Shown piece by piece: positions 52,361 through 60,715 of a stretch of 64,000 nucleotides of DNA. Each line of letters opens with the position of its first letter. The first letter of the stretch is position 1. The notes below the pieces were generated by a model. That model worked only from the letters and a program-made list of their open reading frames with translations, did not search any database and was not told the DNA's origin. Location of the stretch: positions 62,001-126,000 of the forward strand of contig NZ_JALBGD010000007.1 in assembly GCF_023507705.1 (NCBI RefSeq), in the 5' to 3' direction. Origin of the DNA: Stappia sp. WLB 29 (GTDB lineage: Bacteria; Pseudomonadota; Alphaproteobacteria; Rhizobiales; Stappiaceae). The position numbers and the translations under genes are program-made.

Positions 52361-53122
52361 ATGGACACCAATCGCTTCACCGGCCGTCTGGCCATCGTCA
52401 CGGGTGCCGCGTCCGGCATCGGCTTTGCCATCGCGGAGCGTCTTGCTGCGCAAGGGGCCACGGTCATCGCCGTCGACCGCGACGCGGACGGACTGGCCCG
52501 GCTGCCGCAGGGCATCGAGGCGGTGACGGCCGACGTCACCGATCCGGCGCTGCCCGACACGCTGTCCGCAGCGCTCGCCGGGCGCCCGCTCGCCATTCTG
52601 GTCAACAATGCCGGGGTGGGCGGCGGCGGGCGCGCCGACGAGACCAGCGCGGAGGACGTGCGGCGCTATTTCGAGATCAACGTCCTGCCGGTGTTCCTGC
52701 TCAGCAAGTTCGCGGTCGGCGAGATGCGCCGCACCGGGGGCGGCGCCATCGTCAACATCGCCTCGATCTACGCCATCGTCGGGGCGACGGGCAGCGCCGG
52801 CTACAGCACCAGCAAGGCTGCCGTCGACGGCATGACGCGCCAGATGGCGACCGACTTCGGGCCGGAGAACATCCGCGTCAACGCGGTCGCCCCCGGCCTG
52901 ATCGAGACGCCGCTGACCGCCGAGCGAATCCGCACGGAGACCTGGCGCAAGCATGTCTTCATCGAGCAGGCGCCGCTGCGCCGGGTCGGAACGCCGGGCG
53001 AGGTGGCCGATGCCGTTGCCTTCCTCGCCAGCGACGAAGCCGCCTTCATCACCGGCGCGACGCTTCGCGTCGACGGCGGCTGGGCCGTCGGCCGCTATCC
53101 GCGCCCGGGAGATGCCGCATGA
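52361..53122 (+). CDS. short-chain dehydrogenase/reductase (SDR)
   Basis: Protein of 253 aa. The cofactor motif is TGAASGIGFAIAERL, then VNNAGVG, NIASIYAIVG, the catalytic YSTSKAAVDGMTRQMA, and FITGATLRVDGGW. It is the third SDR in this operon, suggesting successive oxidations or epimerisation of a polyhydroxylated or alicyclic compound. Its stop overlaps the FAD-dehydrogenase start (ATGA). Confidence 0.9.
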   Translation: MDTNRFTGRLAIVTGAASGIGFAIAERLAAQGATVIAVDRDADGLARLPQGIEAVTADVTDPALPDTLSAALAGRPLAILVNNAGVGGGGRADETSAEDVRRYFEINVLPVFLLSKFAVGEMRRTGGGAIVNIASIYAIVGATGSAGYSTSKAAVDGMTRQMATDFGPENIRVNAVAPGLIETPLTAERIRTETWRKHVFIEQAPLRRVGTPGEVADAVAFLASDEAAFITGATLRVDGGWAVGRYPRPGDAA

Positions 53123-54819
53123 CACGGAACGATCCGGTCCTGAAGGAGGCGTACGACCTGATCGTCGTCGGCTCGGGCGCCGCCGGCATGGCGGCCGCCA
53201 TCGCCGCGCGGCTTGCCGGGCTCGACGTTGCGATCCTCGAGAAGTCCGCCCATTTCGGCGGCTCGACGGCGGTCTCCGGCGGGGCGATCTGGATCCCCGA
53301 CAATCCGAAGATGCGCGCCGGCGGCATGAGCGACGACAGGCAGGAGGCCTTCCACTACATCGAGGCGGAGACCGGCAACCGGCTCAACGCCGATGTGGTG
53401 TGCGCCTTTCTCGACAACGGCCCGCGCATGGTCGACTTCTTCGAGAAGCACACCGCGCTGCAGTTCGACTACCGGGCCTACTCGCCCGACTATCATCCGG
53501 ACACACCGGGCGCGGCGCTCGGCGGACGCGTTCTGGATGCCAAGGATTACGACGGCCGCCGGCTCGGCCGCTGGTTCTCGAAGCTGCGTCCTCCCATCGC
53601 CGATTTCACCGTCTTCGGCGGGCTGCTGCTGAACCGGTTCGACATCGGTCACTTCATGAAGATGACGCGCTCGCTCCCTTCCGCGATGCATGCGGCGCGG
53701 CTGATGGCCCGGCACCTGCGCGACCGGCTGACCCATCCGCGCGGCACCCGGCTGGTGCTCGGACAGGCCGTCGCCGGTCGCTTGGCCGAAAGCGTTCTGG
53801 CGCTCGACATCCCGATCTTCCTGGAAACGCCGCTTGCCGGCATCCGCCGCAGCGAAGGCCGGGTCGACGGCGTGGAGGTCACCCATGGCGGCGCGGCGCG
53901 CACGCTCGCTGCACGGCGCGGCGTGGTGCTGGCAGCCGGCGGATTTCCGCAGAACGCGGCCCGGCGCAAGGAGGTGATGCCGCATGTCGCGGCCGGCGCC
54001 CCGCACTATTCCATGTCGCCGGCCGACAGCACCGGCGACACGCTGGACCTTGCGACCAGGGTCGGCGCGGCGATCACCGAAGGCAACAGCAATGCCGCGT
54101 TCTGGACGCCGGTCTCGCTGCTGCCGGGCAAGGGCGGCCCGCGCCCCTTCCCGCACCTCTTTCTCGACCGGGCAAAGCCCGGCGTCATCGCGGTCGGCCC
54201 CGACGGCCGGCGCTTTGCCAACGAGGCGATGTCCTATCACGACTTCGTCCAGGCGATGCTGTCGAGCGGCAATACCTCGGCCTGGCTGGTCTGCGACCAC
54301 CATGCGCTGCGGCGCTACGGCATGGGCGCGGTGCGTCCGTTCCCCGCGCCGTTCGGCCATCACCTGCGCTCAGGCTACCTGAAGCGCGGCCGCGATACAG
54401 CGGAGCTCGCCCGTGCGATGAAGGTGCCGGAAGCCGCGCTTGCGCAGACCATCGCCGGCTTCAACACGGATGCGGCCGAGGGCACCGACCGTGCTTTCGG
54501 CAAGGGATCGACCGCCTACCAGACCTATCTGGGCGATGCGGAAAACGCTCCCAATCCCTGCCTGCGGCCGCTCGACCAGGCGCCGCTCTATGCCATCGAG
54601 ATCTTCCCCGGCGACATCGGCACCAGCATCGGCCTGTCGGCGAACGGGCGCGGCGAGGTCCTCGCCACCGACGGCACGCCGATCCCCGGTCTCTATACCT
54701 GCGGCAATGACATGAACTCGATCATGGCCGGCAGCTATCCGGGCGCCGGCATCACCCTCGGCCCGGCCCTCACCTTCGGCTATATCGTCGGCCACACGGC
54801 CGCGGGGCTGGAGCCCTGA
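53119..54819 (+). CDS. FAD-dependent oxidoreductase (3-ketosteroid dehydrogenase/fumarate reductase flavoprotein type)
   Basis: Flavoprotein of 566 aa. The FAD motif is LIVVGSGAAGMAAAIAARLAGLDVAILEKSAHFGGSTAVSGGAIWIP near the N-terminus. The C-terminal LYTCGNDMNSIMAGSYPGAGITLGPALTFGYI matches KstD-like 1,2-dehydrogenases. It would dehydrogenate a CH-CH bond next to a carbonyl. It is the last gene of the SDR-TRAP operon; the substrate need not be a steroid. Confidence 0.87.
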   Translation: MTRNDPVLKEAYDLIVVGSGAAGMAAAIAARLAGLDVAILEKSAHFGGSTAVSGGAIWIPDNPKMRAGGMSDDRQEAFHYIEAETGNRLNADVVCAFLDNGPRMVDFFEKHTALQFDYRAYSPDYHPDTPGAALGGRVLDAKDYDGRRLGRWFSKLRPPIADFTVFGGLLLNRFDIGHFMKMTRSLPSAMHAARLMARHLRDRLTHPRGTRLVLGQAVAGRLAESVLALDIPIFLETPLAGIRRSEGRVDGVEVTHGGAARTLAARRGVVLAAGGFPQNAARRKEVMPHVAAGAPHYSMSPADSTGDTLDLATRVGAAITEGNSNAAFWTPVSLLPGKGGPRPFPHLFLDRAKPGVIAVGPDGRRFANEAMSYHDFVQAMLSSGNTSAWLVCDHHALRRYGMGAVRPFPAPFGHHLRSGYLKRGRDTAELARAMKVPEAALAQTIAGFNTDAAEGTDRAFGKGSTAYQTYLGDAENAPNPCLRPLDQAPLYAIEIFPGDIGTSIGLSANGRGEVLATDGTPIPGLYTCGNDMNSIMAGSYPGAGITLGPALTFGYIVGHTAAGLEP

Positions 54820-54844
54820 GCCTTTCGGCAAGGCCCTGAAATGA

Positions 54845-54878
54845 CTGCGGCCTGCCCCGTTGCCGAGGCAGGCCGCAG
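54845..54878. terminator. hairpin between convergent FAD-dehydrogenase and FAH-family genes
   Basis: A perfect 12-bp stem (CTGCGGCCTGCC, 54845-54856, pairs with 54867-54878) with a 10-base loop between convergent genes. No strong T-run on either strand, so terminator strength is uncertain. Confidence 0.55.
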
Positions 54879-54904
54879 CCGTTGCGCGCGAACTGTCCGG
54901 GCGA

Positions 54905-55600
54905 TCAGCCGCGCGGTCCGATTGTCGTGGTCACCGGCGCCAGGCCGGAAATCTCGACACGGCAGACATCGCCCGGCACCATCGCGCCGACGCCGGCCGG
55001 CGTGCCGGTGTAGACGAGATCGCCGGGGCGGATGGTCACGGACGAGGACAGCGCCGCGATGATCTCCGGCACCGACCAGATCAGGAGGTCGAGCGTCGCA
55101 TCCTGGCGGGTCTCGCCGTTGACCGTGAGCAGCACGCGGGTCTCGTCCGGCAGCGCCTTGCCCGGCATCGCGGTGATCTCGCCGCAGACGGCGGAACGGT
55201 CGAACGCCTTGCTCCAGTCCCACGGGCGGCCACGGTCGCGCAGCGCGATCTGGATGTCGCGGCGCGTCAGGTCGTTGCCGGTCGCATAGCCGTAGACATG
55301 CTCCAGCGCGCGCTCGACCGGAATGTCCGCGCCTTCCTTGCCGATGGCGATCACCAGTTCGGCCTCGTGGTGGAAGTTCTCGGTCAGCGGCGGATAGGCG
55401 ACCGTCTCGCCGTCCTGCACCAGCGCGTCGGCCGGCTTGGTGAAGAAAAACGGCGGCTCGCGCTCCGGCTGGAAGCCCATCTCGCGAATGTGGTCGGCGT
55501 AGTTGCGGCCGACGCAGAAGATCCGGCGTACCGGAAACCGCCCAGTCTCGCCGGCGACCGGCAAGCTGCTGACCGGCGTCGGCTCGAAAATGTAATCCAT
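54905..55600 (-). CDS. fumarylacetoacetate hydrolase family protein
   Basis: Metal-dependent enzyme of 231 aa of the FAH C-terminal fold. FCVGRNYADHIREMG, the metal ligands in FHHEAELVIAIG, GYATGNDLTRRDIQ and GDLVYTGTPAGVGAM are the family blocks. Members hydrolyse C-C bonds, decarboxylate oxaloacetate or isomerise homoprotocatechuate products. It is third in a minus-strand group of three FAH-fold genes. Confidence 0.88.
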   Translation of the reverse strand: MDYIFEPTPVSSLPVAGETGRFPVRRIFCVGRNYADHIREMGFQPEREPPFFFTKPADALVQDGETVAYPPLTENFHHEAELVIAIGKEGADIPVERALEHVYGYATGNDLTRRDIQIALRDRGRPWDWSKAFDRSAVCGEITAMPGKALPDETRVLLTVNGETRQDATLDLLIWSVPEIIAALSSSVTIRPGDLVYTGTPAGVGAMVPGDVCRVEISGLAPVTTTIGPRG

Positions 55601-55626
55601 GGTCTTTCCTTCCCTCGTCGTCGCGG

Positions 55627-56478
55627 TCAGCGGACCGCGACCGTCATGGTTCCGATGCTGCTGATGCGCGCACGCATCTCGTCGCCGGCCTTCACCTCGC
55701 TGACGCCTTCCGGCGTGCCGGTGAACAGCAGGTCGCCCGGCATCAGAGTGTAGAAGGACGAGGCGCGCTCGATCAGCGTTGCCAGATCGCGGATGAGATC
55801 GGACGTGCGGGCCTTCTGGCGCGTCTCGCCGTTCACGGTCAGCTGCAGTTCCAGCGCGGACGGGTCGGAGATCTCGTCCGCCGTCACCATCCAGGGCCCG
55901 AGCACCGAATAGCTGTCGCAGGACTTGCGCATGCTGCGCTCCTGCGTACCGCGCACGGTCATGTCGAGCCCGATCGCATAGCCGGCGACATGGTCCAGCG
56001 CGCGCTCCCGCGACACTCGGTCGGCCTTGCGGCCGATCACCGCCACCAGCTCGACCTCGTGGTCGTTGCGCAAGTCCGGGAAACGGATCGTCACCGGGTC
56101 GCCCGCGCCGATCAGCGAACTTGTCGCCTTGAGGAAGAGGCCCGCCTTGTCGATCGGCATGATGTTGGTGCCGTGGTGGATGTTCGGGTCTTCCAGCGCC
56201 TCGTCGAGATGCAGCCGATAGTTCACCGGCGCACCGATGATCTTGCGCGGCGAGGCGACCGGCGGCAGCAGGCGAACGCTGGAAAGCGGCACGGCCGGCG
56301 TCTCGTCGGCCAGCGCCTCCATCTTCGAGCGCAATTCGTCCAGAGCGGCGATCAGCGGATCGTGATCGGGCAGCGGATAGGTGTGGGCCGGCAGGGCTTC
56401 CAGCACGGCTGAGACGTCATGCACGCCGTTCCCGCGCACCACGCCGAGGCGGTTCTCTCCAAAACGGCACAGTTTCAT
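55627..56478 (-). CDS. fumarylacetoacetate hydrolase family protein
   Basis: Protein of 283 aa with an N-terminal FAH-associated domain (MKLCRFGENRLGVVRG) and a catalytic fold: IIGAPVNYRLHLDEA, metal residues in RNDHEVELVAVIG, GYAIGLDMTVRGTQER, and PGDLLFTGTPEGVSEV. Its ATG shares one base with the stop of the fumarylacetoacetase-like gene (TAATG). It probably acts in the same ring-cleavage-product pathway. Confidence 0.88.
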   Translation of the reverse strand: MKLCRFGENRLGVVRGNGVHDVSAVLEALPAHTYPLPDHDPLIAALDELRSKMEALADETPAVPLSSVRLLPPVASPRKIIGAPVNYRLHLDEALEDPNIHHGTNIMPIDKAGLFLKATSSLIGAGDPVTIRFPDLRNDHEVELVAVIGRKADRVSRERALDHVAGYAIGLDMTVRGTQERSMRKSCDSYSVLGPWMVTADEISDPSALELQLTVNGETRQKARTSDLIRDLATLIERASSFYTLMPGDLLFTGTPEGVSEVKAGDEMRARISSIGTMTVAVR

Positions 56479-57755
56479 TATCCGGTCCTCCCAACCTTTT
56501 GCGGCGCGGGCAGGATCGTTCCCTCGCACCGTCCGAATCCGATCCGCTGGCCGTTCACCTCGCCCCAGCCGGTCAGCGTCACGCTGTCGCCGTCCTCCAG
56601 GAAGACCCGCGAGCCGCCGGCGGACAGCTCCACGGAATCGCGGCCGCCCCAGGTCTGCTCCATCAGGCAGCCGAAGGCCTCCCGCTCGGGGCCGGAGATG
56701 GTGCCGGATCCGAGCAGGTCGCCGGTCTGCATCCGGCAGCCGCACAGGGCGTGATGGGTCAAGAGCTGCGGTGCGCAATAGTAAAGGTGCTTGGTGTTGG
56801 TGCGCACGATGCGGCTCGGCGTCCCGCCCTCTGGCGTCAGATGCGCCTCCAGCGTCAGGTCGAAGAAATAGTCCTCCGGCTCCTGCAGATAGGGCAGCAG
56901 CGGGATGTCGCGCTCCGGCGGACCGCAACGGAACGGCTCGAGCGCCGCTCGCGTCACGACCCAGGGGCTGATCGAGGTGGCAAAGGCCTTGGACTGGAAC
57001 GGCCCGAGCGGCTGACCCTCCCAGCGCTGGATGTCGCGGGCCGACCAGTCGTTGAGCAGCACGAAACCGAACAGGTGCTCCCACGCCTCGGCGACCGACA
57101 GGGTCTCGCCCATCTGCGTCGGCGTAGCTACGACGGCGCCGAACTCGACCTCGATGTCCAGCCGGCGGCAGGCGGTCAGTTCGGGCATTTCGGCGCCCTC
57201 GGCCCGCACCTGGCCGAGCGGCCGGCGCACCGGCGTGCCCGAGACGACGACGGTCGATATCCGGCCGTTGTAGCCGATGGGCATGTGCGGCCAGTTCGGC
57301 GTCAGTGCGTTCTGGGGACCGCGCAGGATCGAGCCCGAGTTGAAGGCGTGCTGGCGGCCGGCATAGAAATCCGTATAGCCGGTGACGCGGAACGGCAGAT
57401 GCATGGACACCCCGTTCATCGGCACCAGCGCCTGCGCGCGGAGCTCCGCATTGTCGCGCAGGTCCGCCGAGCCGTCCTCGGCCAGCAGGTCGGTCAGGCG
57501 GGCGCGCAGCGCGGCCCAGGCCTCGGGGCCGGCTGCCATGAAGGAATTGATGCCGGGCTCGTCCAGTCCCCAGCCGCCGGCAGCCTCGCCGAGCAGACCG
57601 GATGCCGCCAGCGCGGCGAGGTCGACCACATGATCGCCGATGGCGACACCGCAGCACGGAGCGTCCCCGCCACGCGAAAACACCCCGTACGGCAGATTTG
57701 CCAAGGGAAAGTCTCCCGAGGGCGAGTTGGCCCCAGGTACCCATGAAGATTGCAT
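56478..57755 (-). CDS. fumarylacetoacetase-like protein
   Basis: Protein of 425 aa with the full two-domain fumarylacetoacetase layout: N-terminal domain (DFPLANLPYGVFSRGG) and catalytic domain with YTDFYAGRQHAFN, RLDIEVEFGAVVATPT, NDWSARDIQRWEGQPLGPFQSKAFATSISPWVV, and MQTGDLLGSGTISGP. It hydrolyses 4-fumarylacetoacetate or a similar beta-diketone. No homogentisate dioxygenase or maleylacetoacetate isomerase is adjacent. ATG at 57755 follows GGGAGG. Confidence 0.9.
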   Translation of the reverse strand: MQSSWVPGANSPSGDFPLANLPYGVFSRGGDAPCCGVAIGDHVVDLAALAASGLLGEAAGGWGLDEPGINSFMAAGPEAWAALRARLTDLLAEDGSADLRDNAELRAQALVPMNGVSMHLPFRVTGYTDFYAGRQHAFNSGSILRGPQNALTPNWPHMPIGYNGRISTVVVSGTPVRRPLGQVRAEGAEMPELTACRRLDIEVEFGAVVATPTQMGETLSVAEAWEHLFGFVLLNDWSARDIQRWEGQPLGPFQSKAFATSISPWVVTRAALEPFRCGPPERDIPLLPYLQEPEDYFFDLTLEAHLTPEGGTPSRIVRTNTKHLYYCAPQLLTHHALCGCRMQTGDLLGSGTISGPEREAFGCLMEQTWGGRDSVELSAGGSRVFLEDGDSVTLTGWGEVNGQRIGFGRCEGTILPAPQKVGRTG

Positions 57756-57837
57756 TTTTTCCTCCCAGAAACGCCGCCCAAAGGGTGTTCGCCCCTGTCC
57801 GTCCTCCGGCTTGCGCCGGCTGGCAACGTTGTATTGC

Positions 57838-57912
57838 ATTCACTTTTGACATTGATGGCAGGAAATCAAGATAGAAATCATTGACAGTCCGCATTTTCGT
57901 ATACACTTTTGA
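57838..57912. promoter_or_regulatory. paired direct repeats in the FAH / ABC-transporter divergent region
   Basis: AT(T/A)CACTTTTGA occurs at 57838-57849 and 57901-57912, 63 bases (six helical turns) apart, with a TTGACA at 57881-57886 between them. The region divides the fumarylacetoacetase gene (-) from the dipeptide-type transporter (+), and the repeats may bind a shared regulator. No regulator gene is adjacent. Confidence 0.5.
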
Positions 57913-58013
57913 TCAGCACCTACCGAAACGAGGGGCCCGAAGCGTGCGGCAAAGTCGCATCGTTCCGGTCCTGAGGAGGAAACAAGGCAAGGTGCGTGGG
58001 AGGAAACAACGCT

Positions 58014-59639
58014 ATGACTACCAAGATCAGGCGGTTGGCCGCGACGCTGTCGCTGTCGACCGGTATTGCCGCGCTTTGCGCGCCCGCCATGGCCCAGGAT
58101 CTCGGAGAGCCGGTTCCCCAGCTCCAGATCGCCTATTACGCGGCCGACATGGGTCCGATGTACGAACAATCCGCTCGCGTCCTGAGCGAGGAATGGGCCA
58201 AGCTCGGCCTGTCCTTCCAGATGCAGCCGGTCCAGTTCAGCAGCTTCATCTCCAACATCATGGTCGGGGGCGGCCTCGAGGACATGGCCGTCTTCACCGT
58301 CGGCGCGGATCCGGACCGCGTGGATCCGACCTACTGGCTTCACGACCTCGGCGCCTGCGGCGCCCGGCGCAACGGCGCCAAGTGGTGCGACGAAGCCTAT
58401 ACCGAGATGGTCAAGAAGCAGCGCGAGCTGGTGAAGCAGGACGAGCGCCTGCAGCTGGTTCACGAGGCGCAGAAGTATTTCCACGACGTCGCGCCGTGGT
58501 GGCCGGCGACGAACACCGTCTACGGCATCCTGTGGAACAGCGACAAGTGGGACAACGTCACCAGCCCGGCGCCGGTCGCCGCGCATGAGGGGCTTGTCGA
58601 CCCGTGGCTTTCGGCCAAGCCGAAGACCGACGACCGGATCCTCGACTGGGCGCACTACGAGGACGTCACCACCTACAACCCGATGGCGGAAGAAGGCGCC
58701 GTCGGCTGGGTGCGCTTCATCTTCGACACGTTCGCCAAGAACAACTCCAAGGGCGAGACCGTGCCGTGGGCCGCAGCCGCGTGGGAGTTCACCGATCCGC
58801 AGACGGTGAAGGTCACCTTGCGCGAAGGCATGAAGTTCCATGACGGCGAAGCCGTCACCGCGGACGATGCCGTCTTCACCATCAACACAGTGGTCGAGCT
58901 GCAGCCGCCGGCAATGTCCTCGCGCATCGCCAACCTGGCGGGTGCGGAGAAGGTCGACGACCTCACCTTCAACGTGAAGCTGAAGGCCCCGGACGCGTCC
59001 TTCATCACCACCGTCCTGACTTACCTGTTCATCCTGCCCGAGCATCACTGGGCGAACTATGACGGTGACAAGGTCGCCCGCGACGTCGTCGCCGACGGTG
59101 CGGTGATCGGTTCCGGTCCCTTCAAGTTCAAGAGCTGGCGCGTGAACGAGACGCATGAACTCGAGACCTTCGCCGAGCACTTCCATGCTGCCGAATACGA
59201 CGGCGTGCGTCGTCTGGCGCTCGGCCAGGCGGACGCGATCCGCTCGGCCATGCTGTCCGGCACCGGCGACATCGCCAGCATGGTGCTGCCGGTTGCCGCG
59301 ATGAGCGACCTTGCCGCGCAGAACGACCATCTCGACTTCCTCGAGATCCCCTCGCACGGCTCCATGCTCGTCTGGCTGAACAACCAGAAGGCTCCGTTCA
59401 CCGACCCTGCGTTCCGCAAGGCCTTGCGCGTCGCCACCGCCAAGCAGCGGGCCGCGATCGAAGGCTGGCTCGGCTTCGCCGTCCCGGCCGGCGAGGGCCC
59501 GGTGCCGGTCCAGCTCGGCATGTGGCACAACTCCGAGCTGCCGGAGGTTCCCTTCGACGTCGACGCCGCCCGCAAGATCCTCGAGGACGCGGGTTACGGC
59601 TGGGACGGCCAGGGCCGCCTGCACTTCCCCAAGAAGTAA
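58014..59639 (+). CDS. ABC transporter substrate-binding protein, family 5, apparently circularly permuted
   Basis: Periplasmic binding protein of 541 aa with a signal peptide (residues 1-28, ends APAMAQ). The block order is unusual. Residues 36-182 (ARVLSEEWAKLGLSFQMQPVQF, GADPDRVDPTYW, DERLQLVHEAQKYFHDVAPWWP) match the usual C-terminal third of SBP_bac_5. Residues 208-541 (PWAAAAWEFTDPQTVKVTLREGMKFHDGEAVTADD, GSGPFKFKSW, FRKALRVATAKQRAAIEGW, DAARKILEDAGY) match the usual N-terminal two thirds, and the protein ends there. Linker about 183-207. It feeds the permeases downstream. Confidence 0.88.
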   Translation: MTTKIRRLAATLSLSTGIAALCAPAMAQDLGEPVPQLQIAYYAADMGPMYEQSARVLSEEWAKLGLSFQMQPVQFSSFISNIMVGGGLEDMAVFTVGADPDRVDPTYWLHDLGACGARRNGAKWCDEAYTEMVKKQRELVKQDERLQLVHEAQKYFHDVAPWWPATNTVYGILWNSDKWDNVTSPAPVAAHEGLVDPWLSAKPKTDDRILDWAHYEDVTTYNPMAEEGAVGWVRFIFDTFAKNNSKGETVPWAAAAWEFTDPQTVKVTLREGMKFHDGEAVTADDAVFTINTVVELQPPAMSSRIANLAGAEKVDDLTFNVKLKAPDASFITTVLTYLFILPEHHWANYDGDKVARDVVADGAVIGSGPFKFKSWRVNETHELETFAEHFHAAEYDGVRRLALGQADAIRSAMLSGTGDIASMVLPVAAMSDLAAQNDHLDFLEIPSHGSMLVWLNNQKAPFTDPAFRKALRVATAKQRAAIEGWLGFAVPAGEGPVPVQLGMWHNSELPEVPFDVDAARKILEDAGYGWDGQGRLHFPKK

Positions 59640-59650
59640 GCCATCCCGGA

Positions 59651-59724
59651 CCGGGGCGTTCCGCGCCCCGGCCCTCCGACTGACCTGACCGCCCCGCCGT
59701 GCATCGTCGCGGCGGGGAGCGGTC
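59651..59724 (+). other. two hairpins between binding-protein and permease genes
   Basis: First hairpin: CCGGGGCG (59651-59658) with CGCCCCGG (59664-59671). Second: 59687-59699 with 59710-59724, a longer stem with a small bulge. Neither has a T-run. Such elements often let the binding protein be made in excess of the membrane parts. Confidence 0.5.
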
Positions 59725-59749
59725 CCGCACAAGCCAGCCCGAGTGAGCC

Positions 59750-60715
59750 ATGCGCGCCTATATCCTTCGACGTCTCGCCCAGAGCGTGCTCGTCGTATGG
59801 GCCGTCACGACGATCATGTTCTTCATGTTCCGCGTGATGCCCGCCGACCCGACCGCGATCCTGCTTGAACGCGGTCTGACCGACGAGGCACGCCAGGCGC
59901 TGCTGGAACAGTGGGGCCTGACCGGCTCCATGTGGGACCAGTATCTGGCCTATCTCGGCAACCTCATCCAGGGCGATTTCGGCTCATCCTTCTTCTACCG
60001 CAAGCCGGTATGGGAGGTACTGTGGCCGCTGATCGTCAACACGCTGTGGATCGCCATTCCCGGTCTGCTGCTGGGCGCAGCCATCGGCGCGGCCATCGGC
60101 ACGGCCGTCGGCTGGGCCCGGCGCGGCGGCAAGCTGGAGCGGTCGGGCATCTTCCTTGCCACCGTCATCCGCGGCGTGCCGAACTTCGTCATCGGCATCG
60201 CGCTGCTCACCATATTTTCCTCGACGCTCGGCTGGTTCCCCGGCTTCGGCATGGGCGATCCGGGCGCAACGACGGGCTTTGCCCGCTACTTCACGCTCGA
60301 CTTCCTGCACCATCTGGCGCTGCCGCTGATCGCGGTCATCATCTACTTCATGCCCGAGAACCTGCTGTTGATGCGCTCGGGCGTCGTGGAGAACCGGACG
60401 GAGGACTATATCGAGCTGGTCCGCGCCAAAGGCGTGCCGCAGCGGCGCGTCGCCTGGCATGCCGCGCGCAACTCGATGCTGCCGCTGATCACCTGGCTGT
60501 TCCCGGCGCTGGCCGAGACCATCGCCGGCATCGTGGTCATCGAGATCGTCTTCTCCTGGCCGGGCGTCGGCCGCGAGCTGGTGCTCGCCGTGACCCGCCA
60601 GGACTACCCGCTTGCGCAGGCGGCCTTCTTCCTTCTCGCCGTGATGATCGTGCTGGCCAACCTCGCCGCCGACCTCGTCTACGGCAAGCTCGATCCCAGG
60701 GTTGTCTACAAATGA
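59750..60715 (+). CDS. ABC transporter permease (DppB/OppB type)
   Basis: Membrane protein of 321 aa, about six helices. It opens with MRAYILRRLAQSVLVVWAVTTIMFFMFRVMPADPT, the DppB-type N-terminus. The EAA loop is RAKGVPQRRVAWHAARNSMLPLITWLFPALAETIAGIVVIEIVFSWPGVG. It overlaps the second permease gene by 4 bases. Despite the family name the substrate may be a small glycoside, opine or aromatic amide. Confidence 0.92.
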   Translation: MRAYILRRLAQSVLVVWAVTTIMFFMFRVMPADPTAILLERGLTDEARQALLEQWGLTGSMWDQYLAYLGNLIQGDFGSSFFYRKPVWEVLWPLIVNTLWIAIPGLLLGAAIGAAIGTAVGWARRGGKLERSGIFLATVIRGVPNFVIGIALLTIFSSTLGWFPGFGMGDPGATTGFARYFTLDFLHHLALPLIAVIIYFMPENLLLMRSGVVENRTEDYIELVRAKGVPQRRVAWHAARNSMLPLITWLFPALAETIAGIVVIEIVFSWPGVGRELVLAVTRQDYPLAQAAFFLLAVMIVLANLAADLVYGKLDPRVVYK

